In this document: positions 10,781 through 20,602 of the stretch, one piece after another
How positions within the stretch are numbered: the first letter of the stretch is position 1
Layout of the letters: each line of letters begins with the position of its first letter
Assembly (NCBI RefSeq): GCF_030269925.1
Contig: NC_085132.1
Span: 4,982,501-5,046,500 of the forward strand
Length of the DNA: 64,000 bases
Source: Bombyx mori
Taxonomy: Eukaryota > Arthropoda > Insecta > Lepidoptera > Bombycidae
Direction: 5' to 3'
The notes under the pieces: model-generated
Seen by the model: the letters and a program-made list of their open reading frames with translations, nothing else
What the model was told of the DNA's origin: nothing
Databases searched by the model: none
Position numbers and translations under genes: made by a program

Positions 10781-11298
10781 AAAATCATGTATGACATTAT
10801 TAATAAAAGTTTTAAATTGTCTCTCAGAGACAGACCAAAGATAGGTACTGAACGCCAAAGAACCATAAGCTGAGATAAATTTGATCTACGCTCTATCCCT
10901 CGTTAAGGGTATCCCACCCCAGTAAAAGTCAGCGTGAATAGAGCTAATCTTTATCACGACGGAGGGTTAGAGTGAATCAATTAAAGATAAGCAAATATGC
11001 TCCATTGTACTATAGCCGGATTGAATTTGTTAGTGTGAGAGAGGAAATTAACTTTTGCCGAATGAAACGATCTGTCATGTATGACGCACCCTTAAGTTAA
11101 AATCGAAAGTAAATTGTTTGGAATCGTTACTGAAATAATGTGAGTATTTCCTCGCACGTAACTTGATCTCAGATCTCCATTAGAAGATAAAACTCTGTTT
11201 TGGGCGATAGTCTTGGAGCTTTGTAGCGGTTTTAGCAATGTCATTGATAATGTTGTTCAATCAAAATATGAACATTAGAATTATATTGTAATATTGTA
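10781..11298. other. no recognised feature
   Basis: Unique-looking sequence with no repeat or coding signal that I recognise. Confidence 0.5.
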
Positions 11299-11694
11299 AT
11301 GGTAACACCTAAGTTCCGAGTTGCTAATTTTATGTTTGGCGCTTTGGGTCTGCGGAGGGACTTCGGGTCCCTCTGTATTTTGTACCGCATGTTCCATGGG
11401 GAGTGCTCTGAGGAATTGTTCGAGATGATACCAACGTCTCGTTTTTACCATCGCACCGCCCGCCACCGGAGTAGAGTTCATCCATACTACCTGGAGCCAC
11501 TGCGGTCATCCACAGTGCGTTTCCAGAGGTCTTTTTTGCCACGTACCATCCGGCTATGGAATGAGCTCCCCTCCACGGTGTTTCCCGAACGCTATGACAT
11601 GTCCTTCTTCAAACGAGGCTTGTGGAGAGTATTAAGCAGTAGGCAGCGGCTTGGCTCTGCTCCTGGCATTGCTGAAGTCCATGGGCGACGGTAA
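11299..11694 (+). pseudogene. LINE-B reverse-transcriptase C-terminus
   Basis: A 131-codon frame. From about residue 16 it matches the same C-terminal block as 7747-8052: LGLRRDFGSLCILYRMFHGE, then CSEELFEMIP, PYYLEPLRSSTVRFQRSFLP and WNELPSTVFPERYDM, ending GIAEVHGRR. This copy keeps a little more of the upstream domain (LRRDFGSLC) than the first. The true 5' break is near 11320. It is the tail end of a replication protein of a retrotransposon and has no independent role. Confidence 0.88.
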
Positions 11695-11772
11695 CCACTT
11701 ACCATCAGGTGGGCCGTACGCTGGTCTGCCTACAAAGGCAATAAAAAAATAAAAAATAAAAAATAAAAAAAA
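11695..11772 (+). mobile_element. LINE-B 3' tail
   Basis: CGGTAACCACTTACCATCAG, then GTCTGCCTACAAAGGCAATA and an A-rich run. Minus-strand copies of this tail at 5031, 21617, 37795, 38720, 48655 and 62924 are the 3' ends of the same family. Confidence 0.88.
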
Positions 11773-11864
11773 AACCCTCTCTTCCTTTCCAGCCTTATCT
11801 CCCGTGCATGGAAAGTTGTAATTTAAATTAATAAAATAAGAATAAACGCAAATATTCAATATAC

Positions 11865-11960
11865 CAAGGTGGGTGGCGCATTTACGTTGTAGATGTCTAT
11901 GGGCTCCAGTAACCACTTAACACCAGGTGGGCTCGTCCACTCATCTAAGCAATAAAAAAA
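11865..11960 (+). mobile_element. Bm1 SINE, last ~95 bp
   Basis: AAGGTGGGTGGCGCATTTAC through CTAAGCAATAAAAAAAAA. Strongly 5'-truncated. Confidence 0.85.
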
Positions 11961-12457
11961 AATACGAGTCTGTATTTTATTTATACATTGTTGTTACCTC
12001 AACTTTAATGACGAGAGAACGAGATAGCTATATGCGGTCAGTATCATCTTCTTCTATCGGTATCTTTAATCTCGAAGGTTGGGTCTAACTGTTCTCTGAC
12101 TAGTCGTTACAAAACTGGTCTCCACGTTACACGTTCTTTGGCCGTCTTTACTTCTTCAGGTAAGCATGGGATGGTAACAGTTTTGACCAACGATCAGGCA
12201 TTTAACTACTTGGCCGTTATATTTGTTTACGCATATTTACTACTGGTCGTAATCATGGATAGCAAGGCTGCACACAGATAGGCATCATTTTATGATGGGA
12301 ACCATTCATTATGGTCAAAGCGCAGAGAAGTATTTAGGCAAATTCGAATATACGACTCGATGTGGGAATAGTCTTGTGCTGCCTATGGGCTCCATTAGTT
12401 AGTTAACATCACATAAAACAAACGTGAATTCTTCGACATTATACAGTAGGTAATATA
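11961..12457. other. no recognised feature
   Basis: Apart from a possible 40-bp Bm1 remnant at 12376-12415 (CTATGGGCTCCATTAG), nothing is recognised. Confidence 0.45.
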
Positions 12458-12650
12458 CACCCATGAGTTTCTTTCCGGATCGTTTCAGTGGGTCGCGATT
12501 CCGATCCGGTGGTAGATTCTGCGAAGCACTGTTCTTGCTAGGGCCAGTGTTAGCAAATTCTCTCAGGTTGAGCCCGTGAGCTCATATACCAGTCCGGGCG
12601 TTGAATAGCCTCTTAGGCTACCAGTGAATAATTAGAAAAAAAAAGTAATA
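12458..12650 (+). mobile_element. LINE-C 3' tail
   Basis: GAGTTTCTTTCCGGATCG, GGGTCGCGATTCCGATCC and CTTGCTAGGGCCAGTGTTAG, ending in an A run near 12640. Colinear with the 3' UTR at 8960-9146 in reverse. Confidence 0.85.
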
Positions 12651-13916
12651 TACAAAACGCCAGCCGTTAACAATTAATAATATTCCCCGATTAGATTGGA
12701 CGCAAAGGCCAAACAAAACCTGATTTAGTGGTCTTTCTTTTCTATATTCTAATCATACTTCTGCTTACCTTAAAAACCAGTTACTTATAATAACATTCAG
12801 GATTAGAAAAATAATTTCGACTTACGTAATCAAATTACAAGACATAATGAGCGTACGTAATAACACCACCTACGTACAAAAGCTATGAATAATTCATAAC
12901 GAAATTAATAAAAATAACAATACAACAAAGACATTTATTACCAGCCTTATTATATTCGGGGATTTAGAAGGGATTTATTAAAACGTTATTAATAAAAAAT
13001 TCAAATGAAGCTTACGCTTGTAAGCATTGGGCTTAAATTGTTTGAGTTTCTCACATTAAGTCTAAATTAGGGAGTTTTTTTTTCGTTGTCAACTGTTCCG
13101 TGGGTTCTGCTTGTTTTTTTTTTTGTAAATTGATATATTTATAATAAAAATTAAATGCTGTTGGTTGGTAATGTGCTGCTGTACACATCAGTCTATGTAA
13201 TAAAATAATAAAATAAATTTTCAACGTAATTTTCACTAATTTCAAGACGTCAGATTAACCTAAAATCTCGTATACATATGAACGGTCGACAAAAAAATGT
13301 TTTAATTACCACCACCAAACTTATAAAAACATAATTTTTATTTTTAGTTCCGCCAGAGAAGTCTGTTTTTTTAATATATTTGTTTAAATGTTTTACTACG
13401 AAATTAAACTCTTATGAGAAAAAAATGCAATTTATAAATTCAAAGGGTTTTGCCTACCGGTAGCTGAACCCAAATAAATAAAAATATTGTTTCCTTCTGT
13501 GGGTGGTATATAACTTAATTGTGGTGCGCGATGTAATCTCATGTGTGAAATGTCAATAGCTTTGCCCTATGATTCGATATGGGATTTGAGATGTGGAAAT
13601 CTCATGAGCCCTATTATTGTGGGAATTCCGCTTTGTGACTTAATAGAATTTGAGGTTTCCAGTAGATTTATACACTAGCAGAATAAATATGTTTTATTAT
13701 TTTTGGTGGCAGATGAGGATACGCTCTACTTGACGGCGAGTGATCACCTTTGGTGATAGCCATCACCAATGCAATGCAATATTTATCGCCACGTACTGTA
13801 GAAATATTTTATTTGTCCAGCACTAATTTAATTTTCAATAAGACTTTCCGAACACCCTGTATGTTAATAATAATGGATACTCACATTATACATATGTATT
13901 TGTGCCCAATACATTA
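12651..13916. other. AT-rich DNA, no gene recognised
   Basis: Only short open frames, none with a domain. A weak LINE-tail remnant may lie near 13705-13765 (GGCGAGTGATCACC). Confidence 0.45.
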
Positions 13917-14333
13917 TCTATATATTAATACGTGAAGCAAAAACTTTGTATCCCTTTTTACCAAAATTGCGCGGACGGAGGATTATGAAACTTCTCACAC
14001 TTATAGGGAATACAGTGAAGGAGTGCAGAATGCTATTTTTTTTTAAATTATACATTAATAATAGATTAAATAAATAAAAAAACATTACTTACACTACCAT
14101 GTATTTGACACACTTTATTTACTGTCAAATTTTTGTTATTGCTTATAGTCTGTGGTCAAATTGAGAATAGGTTAATATTGTTTATCTTTAATATTATTTG
14201 TCTATAGTGTAGTCTTGGTAAAATATGTGATTATAGGATTATAAAATAGTCTTTGACAATAGAATCATAATAATGTCTAAATTTATAATTTCAATTAATT
14301 ATAGTCGAGTTTCGATTACTGCGGGATCATTAG
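13917..14333 (+). mobile_element. non-autonomous Helitron, complete
   Basis: Starts TCTATATATTAATACG after A (13916) and ends GGGATCATTAG before T (14334), so the last four bases are TTAG instead of CTAG. The hairpin is still visible (TAGTCGAG/TTCGATTA). Diverged inside. Confidence 0.8.
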
Positions 14334-14963
14334 TACATATAAAGTCACGAACGTTTGTTTCACGTTATGAGTATAAAACGTTTGACGTTGAATCAAAATT
14401 TCCGCACAATTTCAGAATTCGAAAACATTTTTTTTTATGTTGACGTAGATCATTTTCAATCCGTCACCTGTTTCGCATTAGCGCTTCGAACAGCGTGTTT
14501 CCTCGGCGACTAAAAGAAGAGATAAACTCTAATAGCCGCGTTGGTGCGTTATCATAACATTAATAACGGTGACGCGGAAAAATCGCTAAATGTCTGCAAG
14601 TTCGCGTGTTTCCAATGTCACGGGAAACGTCAATCGTTCAAAGGATATGCGTTTTCGACGAGTTTCATTTGTGATTCTTAATAATAATTCGCCGATAAAC
14701 GTTTGGTATCATTAACCAGTTTCATTTCGCAACGGTTACATTACATTTATACGTTGGCTAATATTGATTTAGATTCCAGATAAATGGAGACATTTGAGTT
14801 ACGCGATGACCCTATTAAAGAGTCTGAAAAGCATGCCTTAATAAAAACTACAATCTATTGAATGGTTCATGTTTTTAACCACTACAAAAGAAAATTGATA
14901 ATAATATTGTCTAGCTAAATATATATATTAAATTCAGAACTTATTATATACTTTATATAGTAC
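14334..14963. other. unique, CG-richer non-coding stretch
   Basis: 14430-14720 has a clearly higher CG content than its surroundings and no repeat or open frame. It may be regulatory. See findings. Confidence 0.35.
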
Positions 14964-15396
14964 ACTAGCGGCCCGCTCCGGCTCCGCTCGGGTCTTTAAC
15001 AAAAATTTCGAAGATATTTGACGTTGTTTTATTTTTTAAAATAAAAGAACACTTATTGCGGCATAGCTATTATGAGCTAGACATATGCAGTCAAGAAATT
15101 TTTTGTAAATAATAATGTGTTCTACAAAGTCGGAATATATAATTTTTTTTTATCATCAATAGCTTTTGCAGGGCATGCGGTGTAAAGAATATTTTAGGTA
15201 TTTTTTTTACACCTTGGGTTACATTATTGGAGTTTTTTAAGGATCCCTATTTTTTTCAAAATAGGTTATAGCCTATGTCACACGGGAATAGTGTAGCTTC
15301 CAAACAGTAAAAGAATTTTTCAAATCAGTTCAGTAATTTCGGAGCCTATTCAAAACAAACAAACAAATCTTTCCTCTTTATAATATTAGTATAGAT
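14964..15396 (+). mobile_element. ACTAGCGGCCCGC...TAGTATAGAT repeat (RTE-like)
   Basis: Begins ACTAGCGGCCCGCTCCGG and ends CTCTTTATAATATTAGTATAG. It shares the inner block GCCTATGTCACACGGG and the AACAAACAAACAAATC tract with 39271-39534. This is a common lepidopteran dispersed repeat. I favour an RTE non-LTR 3' end, but a Lep1-type Helitron-like origin is possible. Confidence 0.65.
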
Positions 15397-15753
15397 ATGC
15401 ACTTATTTACTGTATGGTAACCTAAAATAGCGAATAATTAAATATAGCTCGTGTAATTTAGAAAATATTGTGGAATTTCTGTTTTTGTTAATAATGAAAC
15501 CTTGGAAACGGTTTAATCCAGTGTTTCACGAAGCGCGTCACGGATCTGAGGTGAACATTATAAATGATTAACCTACCCAGGTACGGAACAAGCGTAATGA
15601 TACGTTACCAGATTAACGTATTGATGGCTGAACAATGCCTCCGAAAGAGAAAGTGGATATGGCTTTGGTAAAATAACATATTGTCTGCCGACGTTGATTC
15701 ATTTAGTTCTTAGTTGATTTTCAACTCTGTAACTGCGTATGAAATGTCGATAT

Positions 15754-16113
15754 TTAATGTTTCATCATCATTATCCTGCCCTTCTCCCAGTCACCTGGGG
15801 TTTGCTCCTTCCATACTCTTCTATCATATACCATTTCTTCGCTCACTCCCCTCCTACCCATATCGTCTTTCACACAATCCATCGATTTCTTCTTAGGTCT
15901 ACCTCTTCCTCTAAATCCTTCCACATTCATAGTTAACACTCTCTTAACAACCTCATTTTCATTTCGTCTCACCACATGTCCATACCATCCCAAACGCGCA
16001 CTTCTCAGCTTCTCTGTCACAGGTGCCACTTTCGGACTTCATCTAACATACTCATTCCGTATTCTATCCATTCTCGTTACTCCACACATCCATCGCATCT
16101 CTGCTGCATGCAA
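15754..16113 (-). pseudogene. RTE endonuclease-RT C-terminal fragment
   Basis: Minus-strand frame (16029-15754) reads EKLRSARLGWYGHVVRRNE, then VLTMNVEGFRGRGRPKKK and DCVKDDMGRRGVSEEMVYD. This is the well-known C-terminus of lepidopteran endonuclease/reverse-transcriptase (RTE) elements. Homology continues upstream to about 16113 (RMRWMCGVTRM-like codons). The catalytic domains are absent. The element ends in an ATGATGATGAAAC-type tail near 15760. Related pieces are at 23307, 26251, 41803, 60796 and 63770. Confidence 0.88.
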
Positions 16114-16410
16114 TCGCCTTTCGATATTTAATGTTTATGATTATTAAAGCACTGATGATGAGCAATTTTGGAAATGCACAATAATAATTCGTGTTTTGTA
16201 TGCGTTTGCATTCTTTAAAGCGCCAATATGATGACCAATGTACGCCTCTACGCCATGGTTCTCATCAATCCTTAATATTTTATCTGTTACAATAATTAAA
16301 AAAAATATATCTTACGACGTACCTATGATTATTGAAAGCATTCCAAAATACGGTTTACTTCTGAATAATTACTAAATATAATAAATCTAAAAGCAGATGC
16401 GAGAATTTTT

Positions 16411-16893
16411 AATCTATCATAAGTACTTGTTCGCCAAATTAGTTTTAATTAAAATTCTAGTTGAAGTACCAAGCGTAAATCTAAATTTGGTGAATATGTT
16501 ACATTCCGCACATACGCAAAAGCGTCATCCAAGTTGTTGCAATCATTATGGAGACTATGGTGTGTTGGACAAACGCATAGAATGTAATTTGCGACTTTTA
16601 ATTATTTGCTTCTGTATGCACTTATCACCAAAGATGACAGTCCGACATTTTGAATCTATCATAAGTACTTGTTGCCAAATTAGTTTTTAATAAAATTCTA
16701 GTTGAAGTACCGAACGTAAAGCTTAATTCAGTGAATATATTATATTCTAGAAATACGCGAAAACGTCATCCAAGTTGTTGCAATTATTATGGAGACTATG
16801 GTGTGTTGGACAAGCCGCATTGATCGTAATACGCGATTTTTAATTATTTGCTCCTGTATGCACTTATCACCAAAGATCTCGCTAGACAGTCCG
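16411..16893. repeat. tandem duplication, unit ~242 bp
   Basis: Unit 1 (16411-16652) and unit 2 (16653-16893) both start AATCTATCATAAGTACTTGT. They share AGTTGTTGCAATCATTATGG (one change) and GCACTTATCACCAAAGAT. Roughly 85-90% alike by eye, so not recent. No coding content. Confidence 0.88.
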
Positions 16894-17270
16894 CCTATAC
16901 CAAAAATTCAATAGCCGTTTCGTTGAGTCCAAGAATTCGTCGGCGACTTGTCTATATGCGCTTGAAAGGAAGCAAACAATAATTGATTAGCTCAATCGGA
17001 ATTGTGTGTTAGAAAGTGAGGCTGGGTCCGGATATTGCTCAAACATTGATATTTACTTCGTTCTCATCGTAGGCTATTAGCACCTCAAGTGGCGTGACCA
17101 TTCCCTATTAATTGGAGAGTAACCAATCAGCTTTCTGTTCATTGTAAGACGAAGCTAAAATTTCGAAGACGTGTGTTGTAAACATCTTTTTATGGCGATT
17201 TCGAGAAAGCTAGATAAAATTATGATGGTATGTATATCAAATTTAAGGTGCAGTTTACTTTCAAATTGTG

Positions 17271-17396
17271 TTTTTTTATTTATTGCTTAGGTGGGTGGAC
17301 GAGCTCACAGCCCACCTGGTGTTAAGTGGTTACTGGAGCCCATAGACATCCACAACGTAAAAGCGCCACCCACCTTGAGATATAAGTTCTAAGGTC
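17271..17396 (-). mobile_element. Bm1 SINE, 3' half, split by an LTR element
   Basis: The 3' half of a minus-strand Bm1, from poly(T) at 17271 to the break GTTCTAAGGTC at 17396. The 5' half resumes at 20287. GGTC is present on both sides of the LTR element. Confidence 0.92.
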
Positions 17397-17515
17397 TGTA
17401 GTGTGCAACTCGCCTAACCTTATATTTGTAACTGCACACACTAAATTACAACAGTATTACACGAATTGTCGACTTGAACAGTTCTCTTTTATTTCACCTA
17501 CAACACTCCAATACA
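17397..17515 (+). repeat. 5' LTR (119 bp)
   Basis: Starts TGTAGTGTGCAACTCGCC and ends CACTCCAATACA. Compared with the 3' LTR I see one difference (GCACAC against GCTCAC near position 45), which suggests a young insertion. Confidence 0.93.
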
Positions 17516-17530
17516 TGGCGACCCTTAGCC
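17516..17530 (+). promoter_or_regulatory. primer-binding site candidate
   Basis: TGGCGACCCTTAGCC follows directly after the 5' LTR, where the tRNA primer of reverse transcription would bind. The initial TGG matches a tRNA CCA end. The primer species cannot be decided here. Confidence 0.6.
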
Positions 17531-18016
17531 AGCAGTTAAAATTTTGCAACATACATAAATTACGAGAGTAGCTGAATAAATTATGAACAAATACAATTAT
17601 GAAGAATAGAAGTTTGTGAAGACGAAAAGAGGAAAGAAGATTTTCAAATTACAGAAGATTGATTTAGTAAAGCGATGAAAACAATATAAGAACACAGAAA
17701 AGGGTGTTGCTGCCGGGAGCCGGGAGAATGCTCAAGCCTTATGATGAGAGGATATGCAGGGCGCCGGGAGATAAATTGTACGGGTCCGAGGTGGAGCAGC
17801 TAGGAGTCAGTTAGAGTCCAATGCTGAGGAGTTCATTCACCCATGCTACGTAAGACGTCATGACCTACTTATACGTTGACAGTAAATACGTGCTTACTGC
17901 AATGTAAGTTTTTGCTCTGATATTGTAATAATTTTTTTTACGTTATTTTAATGTTCTATATTGTATGTTATTATTAAGTTCATGCGGAATTTCTTTATAT
18001 TCAGTTTAAAGAAATT

Positions 18017-19231
18017 ATGTCACAACAATTGCGAGATTTACATGCTAATTTAGAATATTTAAGAGAATATATAGTAAAACTTGGTCCAAATAGGCGTACA
18101 GAGGATTTAGGTTTTAAAAAACTAGAGGAAGCTCAAAAAGAATATAGTAAATTGGAGTGTATTTTGACTCATTTGAATCAAGAAATTCAGGATCAGAAAT
18201 TAGATAAAAAATCTTGTGAGATTTTCCAAACATTAATTGATGAGATACGGCATAATTTTAAGAAAATAAAGAGTTTATTTTCTTTGAGAGATAGTAGTAG
18301 TCAAACTAGTTCTAAAGATTTGATAGAATATTCTGATTGTACTACAAAAATGTCAGACTCATTTGATATTAAAACTGCAATTTCCCTGTTGCCGGTAATG
18401 AATGGCCAGGAGCAGGTGACAAATCAACTTATCGATGGTATTCTTCTTTATAGCTCGCTCATCAATGATGACAGTAAAAGTAAATTAATAGATTTCGTAT
18501 TAAAAACACGTCTCTCACCTAGTGCAAAACTGCGCCTTAAAGCTAAGTATACTGACATCGAAAGTTTGGTAGGAGATATTCGCGTTTATTTGTTACCGAA
18601 AAAATCGGCTGTAGCATTACAAACCCAATTATTTAGAGTTACTCAAGGTCGTAGGACTATAGAAAAATTTGGTTCTGAGATTGAGGAGTTGTTCGTAAAT
18701 CTCACGATTGCTCAGGCTAACGAGAAGCGCGATGCATATGAGGTATTGCGTCCCCTCAATGAGAAGACTGCAATTAAAAGGTTTAGCGATGGTTTGGCCG
18801 ACAGAAGGCTCAGCACTATCATCGCCTCGCGACAATTTGCGTCCTTATCTGAAGCTATTACAGCTGCTGTAGACGAGCAATCTATGTCTTTCCACCCACA
18901 AGAGCAGGTTATGCAATTTAGAGCTAACCAAAATGTTAGACGCGGCGGAAACTACAGAGGTTTCCGAGGCCGAGGAGATAGCCATTTTTATAACAATAAG
19001 ACAAATTATAATCGTAACTATAATTGTTATGAAAATAGTACAGGTCAACGAACTTCACATATCGTAAATCGAGGTAAACACTCAGGCGATCAACGCCGGC
19101 GTCAGCATTTTCGCGGACGGCCGATGCATTATCAGCGTGTACAGCATAATACGCAAGAGTTCAATGTCCAAGACAACTTGCGCAACGATAACGCAAATAA
19201 TTATGACAACTTAGAGTTTTTTCGTACCTAA
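18017..19231 (+). CDS. gag: retrotransposon Gag (404 aa)
   Basis: The only complete long gene in the window. It starts at ATG 18017 and ends TAA 19231. Residues 1-100 are lysine- and glutamate-rich with heptad-like leucines, a likely coiled coil. About 115-290 is a helical capsid-like region (TAISLLPVMNGQEQV to FSDGLADRRLSTI). The last 90 residues are rich in Arg, Gly, Asn and Tyr (RRGGNYRGFRGRG). No CCHC zinc knuckle is present, so RNA binding may rely on the RG-rich tail. Gag would form the particle that holds the element's RNA. The frame is unbroken. The overlapping pol frame begins about 17 nt before the gag stop, in the +1 frame, after a T-run. Confidence 0.9.
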   Translation: MSQQLRDLHANLEYLREYIVKLGPNRRTEDLGFKKLEEAQKEYSKLECILTHLNQEIQDQKLDKKSCEIFQTLIDEIRHNFKKIKSLFSLRDSSSQTSSKDLIEYSDCTTKMSDSFDIKTAISLLPVMNGQEQVTNQLIDGILLYSSLINDDSKSKLIDFVLKTRLSPSAKLRLKAKYTDIESLVGDIRVYLLPKKSAVALQTQLFRVTQGRRTIEKFGSEIEELFVNLTIAQANEKRDAYEVLRPLNEKTAIKRFSDGLADRRLSTIIASRQFASLSEAITAAVDEQSMSFHPQEQVMQFRANQNVRRGGNYRGFRGRGDSHFYNNKTNYNRNYNCYENSTGQRTSHIVNRGKHSGDQRRRQHFRGRPMHYQRVQHNTQEFNVQDNLRNDNANNYDNLEFFRT

Positions 19232-19529
19232 ACAGTGCACTCATTCGATTTTTAGTTATAGTAATTTTTGTGTAATTAAGTGTCAACTTAAAAATAGTAA
19301 TATCGATCTTAATTTATTAATCGATAGTGGAGCTAGTTTATGTGTACTTAAGTATGAATGGTTGTCGCGACATAGGAATTTATTGAATTTAGTAAAACAG
19401 GATAAGATAGCTATAAAAAGAATTAGTGGTAATTTAGAGTCTATGGGATATATTTATTTAAATATTATAATTAATCATGTGAATTTTGCACAACGCAGCT
19501 GCAGATGCATTGAGCCGGATACCTTTTAA
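19215..19529 (+). pseudogene. protease start of pol, truncated
   Basis: In the +1 frame relative to gag, open from 19215. It encodes NLLIDSGASLCVLKYEWL, the DSGA aspartic-protease motif of retroelements, followed by about 50 more residues. Near 19480 the sequence jumps to the RNase H/linker region in another frame and the protease frame soon stops. The protease fold is incomplete and reverse transcriptase is gone. Confidence 0.8.
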
Positions 19530-19866
19530 ATCCAACAGTTTAAAGGAAATGCAACAGCATGTAGTATCGATCATGACAAGAGCACAGGCTCGTAGGTTAC
19601 GTATTGACTGTGACAATAATAACATGACTACGGAGGTATCCTCTACTCCAAGGCCTGATCAACCTAAAGTAGTGGAAATCCTCAAACGACCAATTGACGG
19701 CGTTGAATTGATGCTATTTTGTAATAAAAATACATTAAAACAGATAGAAAAATTCAAACATTTTACTAGTGATAATGGTAATTGCAAATTCGTGGCTGAC
19801 AAATCAGCAATTTTTATAATTTCTCAATCGTTGTCTACCGTAAGTGTGATAATGAGAGAATTATAA
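19486..19866 (+). pseudogene. RNase H end and pre-integrase linker of pol
   Basis: The frame begins HNAAADALSRIPF, the conserved (N)xxADALSR end of the Gypsy RNase H. A linker of about 110 residues follows (VVSIMTRAQARRLR...), and the frame stops before the integrase zinc-binding HHCC motif. The reading starts at the deletion point and has no real start codon. The residual element has lost integrase. Confidence 0.8.
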
Positions 19867-20153
19867 CGTTTTTGCAAGCAAATCAAAATAAACGTGCTCG
19901 TAATAATTAAAAGCAAGCGCTATCTATGAACGATTTGTAAACAATTTTGTAAAGGAAATGAGCCATTTGAAAGATTTTCCCAAGTTACTTGTTATTAAAG
20001 ACGTGACAAGTATTACTGACAAAGAAGTTTGTAACTTAAAATATTGTTTTATTGGATTTTTGTTAGTAAAGTATGAAAGTTAATAATATTTTGTGTAATT
20101 TAGTTTAAGTAAAAAAAAAAAAAAAGTAGTTATGTAATAATATAATTTTTTTT

Positions 20154-20167
20154 AAAAAGAGGGGAGG
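20154..20167 (+). promoter_or_regulatory. polypurine tract
   Basis: AAAAGAGGGGAGG lies directly before the 3' LTR, the expected primer for plus-strand DNA synthesis. Confidence 0.75.
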
Positions 20168-20286
20168 TGTAGTGTGCAACTCGCCTAACCTTATATTTGT
20201 AACTGCTCACACTAAATTACAACAGTATTACACGAATTGTCGACTTGAACAGTTCTCTTTTATTTCACCTACAACACTCCAATACA
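20168..20286 (+). repeat. 3' LTR (119 bp)
   Basis: Same TGTAGTG...AATACA boundaries as the 5' LTR and the same length. Followed by the GGTC target duplicate at 20287-20290. Confidence 0.93.
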
Positions 20287-20602
20287 GGTCTCAGTATAGT
20301 TACAACGGCTGCTCCACCCTTCAAACCGAAATGCATTACTGCTTTACGGCAGAAATAGGCAGGGCGGTGGTACCCACCCGCGCGGACTCACAAGAGGTCC
20401 TACCACCAGTAATTATGCAAATTATAATTTTGCGGGTTTCATTTTTATTACACTATGTTATTCCTTCACCGTGGAAGTCAATCGTGAACATTTTTTGAGT
20501 ACGTATTTCATTAGAAAAATTGGTACCCGCCTGGGATTCGAACACCGGTGCGTCGCTCAACACGAATGCACCGGACGTCTTATCCCTTAGGCCACGACGA
20601 CT
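20287..20602 (-). mobile_element. Bm1 SINE, 5' half with tRNA-like head
   Basis: Continuation of the split Bm1. It carries the body, a middle region (GATTGACTTCCACGGTGAAG in reverse) and the tRNA-derived head, with the B-box region at about 20535-20548 and the A-box region at about 20578-20596. Head, body and tail are all present across the two halves, so this was a full-length Bm1. Confidence 0.9.

Larger units (their letters stand above)
17397..20286 (+). mobile_element. Gypsy-type LTR retrotransposon, internally deleted
   Basis: A 2890-bp element with two nearly identical 119-bp LTRs, each TGT...ACA, and a 4-bp target duplication GGTC (17393-17396 and 20287-20290). Between them are a primer-binding region, an intact gag, the start of protease and the end of the RNase H/linker region, then a purine tract. 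Reverse transcriptase, most of RNase H and integrase are missing. It is therefore non-autonomous but could still be packaged if gag is made. The target is a Bm1 SINE. Confidence 0.93.

Noticed and set aside
15714..15936. 60- to 65-codon plus-strand frames
   Set aside because: Antisense of the RTE C-terminal fragment.
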